Below are positions 21,124 through 23,202 of a stretch of 23,202 nucleotides of DNA, piece by piece. The notes below the pieces were generated by a model. That model was given only the letters and a program-made list of their open reading frames with translations, was not told the DNA's origin and searched no databases. Source of the stretch: an uncultured Clostridia bacterium (lineage in GTDB: Bacteria > Bacillota > Clostridia > TANB77 > CAG-508); NCBI GenBank assembly GCA_948676835.1, contig CAPOZU010000020.1:1-23202 (forward strand). The letters run 5' to 3'. The stretch's first letter is position 1, and each line of letters starts with the position of its first letter. A program made the translations under genes and the position numbers.

Positions 21124-21849
21124 ATGAAGCTAGATAATAATAAACTAAAAATTGTAATAATTTTAGGTGTAATGTGTTGTTTTCTTACAGCAGGAATAAT
21201 TACTCAGATAAAAACTGTACAGAATAGTCCTACAACAGTTGGAAAGACTCAAACCGAAAATGAATTAAGAGATAGTGTATTAAGATGGAAAGAAAAATAT
21301 GAGAATGCTTATGAAAAGCTAGAAAAAAAAGAAAAAGAGCTAGAAAGATTAAGAGAGCAAGTAGCAAATTCTAATGAATCTGCAAAAGGACTAAGTGGAA
21401 AGCTTGATAAATACAACTTGATGCTTGGAAAATCAGATTTAGTCGGAAAAGGTATTGTTATAACATTAAAAGATGGAGAAGTTAGAAGTTTTGTTGGAGG
21501 AGATCCATTAGTTCATGCTCAAGATGTAATGAATGTTGTAAATGCCTTAAAAAATGCAGGAGCAGATGCAATTTCAGTAAATAATCAAAGAGTAGTAGAT
21601 TCTACAGCATTTAATTGTATAGGAAATGTAATAACAGTTAATGGTGAGAAAATTGGTGTACCGTTTGTTATAAAAGCTATTGGATTACCTTCACAATTAT
21701 ATGGTTCTCTTACAATGAAAGGACACTACTTATCAATGCTCGAAGCTGGTGGAGTAAAAGTTAATGTTGAACAAGTTGACAAAGAAACAATTATAATACC
21801 AAAATATGAAGGTATTTATAAATTAGAATATGCGCAAAATGCTGAATAG
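21124..21849 (+). CDS. DUF881 protein (YlxW/YlxX-like), copy 1
   Basis: 241 residues with an N-terminal membrane segment (about 9-27), a coiled-coil stretch (about 45-95, rich in Lys/Glu heptads) and an external DUF881 domain (about 105-235; GKGIVITLKDG, NALKNAGADAISVNNQRVV, IPKYEG). The B. subtilis counterparts ylxW and ylxX also lie between divIB and sbp. The function is undetermined, but conserved linkage with division genes suggests an envelope role at the septum. AAAGGA lies before the ATG. It shares the DUF881 core with the next gene. Confidence 0.88.
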   Translation: MKLDNNKLKIVIILGVMCCFLTAGIITQIKTVQNSPTTVGKTQTENELRDSVLRWKEKYENAYEKLEKKEKELERLREQVANSNESAKGLSGKLDKYNLMLGKSDLVGKGIVITLKDGEVRSFVGGDPLVHAQDVMNVVNALKNAGADAISVNNQRVVDSTAFNCIGNVITVNGEKIGVPFVIKAIGLPSQLYGSLTMKGHYLSMLEAGGVKVNVEQVDKETIIIPKYEGIYKLEYAQNAE

Positions 21850-21860
21850 AGGTGAAGAGT

Positions 21861-22568
21861 TTGAATAAAAATATAACAATGACTATTTCAATAGGCTGTG
21901 TTTCTCTAATTTTAACAATGCTTATGTTTACACAGTTTAAAACTGTTGATGAAACTGATATTATGGCAATTGAAACTATGAGAGAAACAGAACTTAGATC
22001 AGAACTTGCAAATTGGAAAGAAAAATATGATGCAATAGACAAAGAAATTCAAGAAAGAGACTTAAGAATTTCTGAGTATAAAAATGAATTAAATAATGAT
22101 GCTAATTCAACTAAATTATTATCAAATGAAGTAAAAGAAGCAGAAACATATTTGGGATATTATGATGTACATGGAGAAGGTATTGTTATAACTCTTTCAG
22201 ATTTAGATTCACCAGTAGATTACCAACAGCTTCTTGAGTTAGTAAACGAATTAAAAAATGCTGGAGCAGAGGCAATATCAATAAATGGTCAAAGAATTGT
22301 TTCTAATTCATATATATCATTAATTAATAGTTCTATAATTTTAATAGATGATGTAAAAACAGCAAGTCCTTATGAAATAAAAGCAATTGGTGATAAAAAG
22401 TATTTAGAAAGTGCATTAACTATAAAAGGTGGATATATAGATAGAGAAAAAGTATCTATAAAAATAGACTATAGAGTTGAAGATAATATAGTTATACCAA
22501 AATATGATGGAGAAATTTCATTAAAATATTCTAAAGAATATAAAGAGAAAGAAGAGGAGGCAAATTAG
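21861..22568 (+). CDS. DUF881 protein (YlxW/YlxX-like), copy 2
   Basis: Paralogue of the previous gene with the same plan: membrane segment at about 5-22, coiled coil (about 35-85), DUF881 domain (GEGIVITLSDL, NELKNAGAEAISINGQRIV, IPKYDG). TTG at 21861 is preferred because AGAGGTGA (21848-21855) is five bases upstream, while a GTG at 21852 lies inside that site. From TTG the protein is 235 residues. It starts 11 bases after copy 1 and ends just before the small basic protein gene, so the three are surely cotranscribed. The pairing suggests a hetero-oligomer, which is inference. Confidence 0.87.
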   Translation: MNKNITMTISIGCVSLILTMLMFTQFKTVDETDIMAIETMRETELRSELANWKEKYDAIDKEIQERDLRISEYKNELNNDANSTKLLSNEVKEAETYLGYYDVHGEGIVITLSDLDSPVDYQQLLELVNELKNAGAEAISINGQRIVSNSYISLINSSIILIDDVKTASPYEIKAIGDKKYLESALTIKGGYIDREKVSIKIDYRVEDNIVIPKYDGEISLKYSKEYKEKEEEAN

Positions 22569-22570
22569 TT

Positions 22571-22999
22571 ATGATATATATTTCTATAATTATTGGTTGC
22601 ATAATAGGAGCTTGTATAGGAATGGCTTCTCCAGTTATTTCATATACATATTCAAGTTATCTATCAATTGCAATTATTGCAGCATTAGATACTGTATTTG
22701 GAGGAATTGCTTCTGTTGTAAGAGGAAATTTTGATTTAAAAATATTCTTATCAGGTTTTTTCGGAAATTCAATATTATCAATAGCATTAACTTATTTAGG
22801 TGAAAAATTAAATGTTGATATATACTTAGCAGCAATTGTTGTTTTTGTTGGTAGAATGTTTACAAATCTTGCAATTATTAGAAGACATTATATAGATAAA
22901 TGGATTAATAAAATTGAAGTAAACAAAAATAAAATACATATTGAAAATGATGATGAAGATATAAAAGATAATGAAGATGTAAAAATTCCAGAAAATTAA
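22571..22999 (+). CDS. sbp: Small basic membrane protein of the division cluster (DUF1290)
   Basis: A 142-residue membrane protein with about four hydrophobic segments and the family features LDTVFGGIASVVRGNFD and FGNSILSIALTYLGEKLNVDIYLAAIVVFVGRMF. In other Firmicutes sbp follows the two DUF881 genes and precedes ftsA/ftsZ, exactly as here up to the window end. The name refers to basic residues, but this copy has an acidic extension (about 118-142, Asp/Glu/Asn-rich) that the B. subtilis protein, as I remember it, lacks. GAGGAGG lies 10 bases before the ATG. The function is unknown. Confidence 0.88.
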   Translation: MIYISIIIGCIIGACIGMASPVISYTYSSYLSIAIIAALDTVFGGIASVVRGNFDLKIFLSGFFGNSILSIALTYLGEKLNVDIYLAAIVVFVGRMFTNLAIIRRHYIDKWINKIEVNKNKIHIENDDEDIKDNEDVKIPEN

Positions 23000-23005
23000 A
23001 ATATT

Positions 23006-23041
23006 ACTCAAGTTATTAATTTAATAGCTTGAGTTTTTTTA
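23006..23041 (+). terminator. Intrinsic terminator closing the murA-sbp cluster
   Basis: ACTCAAGTTATT (23006-23017) pairs with AATAGCTTGAGT (23023-23034) over 12 bp with one G-U pair and a 5-base loop, followed by seven T. Confidence 0.9.
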
Positions 23042-23202
23042 TGAACTAAATTGTTATTTGTATGAGTGAAATTTTGCTAATTATAATAATGACATAGAAA
23101 TTTCCGATTTGATATTGTAGAATACTTATTAAAATTTATATTTAATATAATTCATAAAAATATTTTATATTATTTTCTTATACACCTTGGTGTCGCAACT
23201 TG
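23042..23202. other. Untranslated right end of the window
   Basis: No open frame or RNA gene is recognisable. The stretch is over 80% A+T and could hold a promoter for a gene beyond the window. It ends with a short ACACC-TT-GGTGT palindrome near 23182-23193. Confidence 0.4.

Noticed and set aside
23180..23202. Start of a T-box leader or tRNA at the right edge
   Set aside because: GGTGTCGC only loosely resembles the T-box core and the window ends before anything can be confirmed.

Overview
This is a chromosomal window from a very AT-rich, walled, low-GC Gram-positive bacterium, most likely an anaerobic gut-type clostridium. The basis is strong AT codon bias, frequent TTG/GTG starts behind AGGAGG-type ribosome binding sites, AddB, paired DUF881 genes and a small-basic-protein gene beside ftsQ, and cohesin and dockerin modules. 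The species cannot be named from the sequence. No tRNA, rRNA, CRISPR array or intact mobile element is seen.

Layout. Bases 1-168 hold hairpins, a possible insertion-sequence end and a promoter. Bases 169-2840 carry rnc (C-terminus frameshifted), an Elp3-like radical SAM protein and a YitT-type membrane protein. Two small XRE repressor genes run leftwards (2837-3357), with palindromic operator-like DNA at each promoter. From a promoter at 3462-3490 a tight six-gene run reaches a strong terminator at 11416-11450: an OGG-type DNA glycosylase, a membrane-anchored transglutaminase-like protein, addB, alr, pgeF and a family 4 uracil-DNA glycosylase. A convergent gene (11451-12587) encodes an unrecognised protein with an HExxH zinc-protease signature.

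Bases 12877-16951 are the most distinctive part. They encode a secreted papain-like (C1A) cysteine protease with a lectin-like region, seven 12-residue proline-rich repeats and a C-terminal type I dockerin. Two tandem paralogous cohesin proteins follow, each with a signal peptide, an Asn/Thr-rich linker, an IPxTG motif and a membrane tail. Together they look like a minimal cohesin-dockerin device for docking a protease on the cell's own surface.

Bases 16963-22999 hold topoisomerase III and then a division and wall cluster: murA, ftsQ/divIB, two DUF881 genes and the small basic protein gene, closed by a terminator at 23006-23041. murA has a leader that can fold into two competing hairpins, one covering its ribosome binding site.
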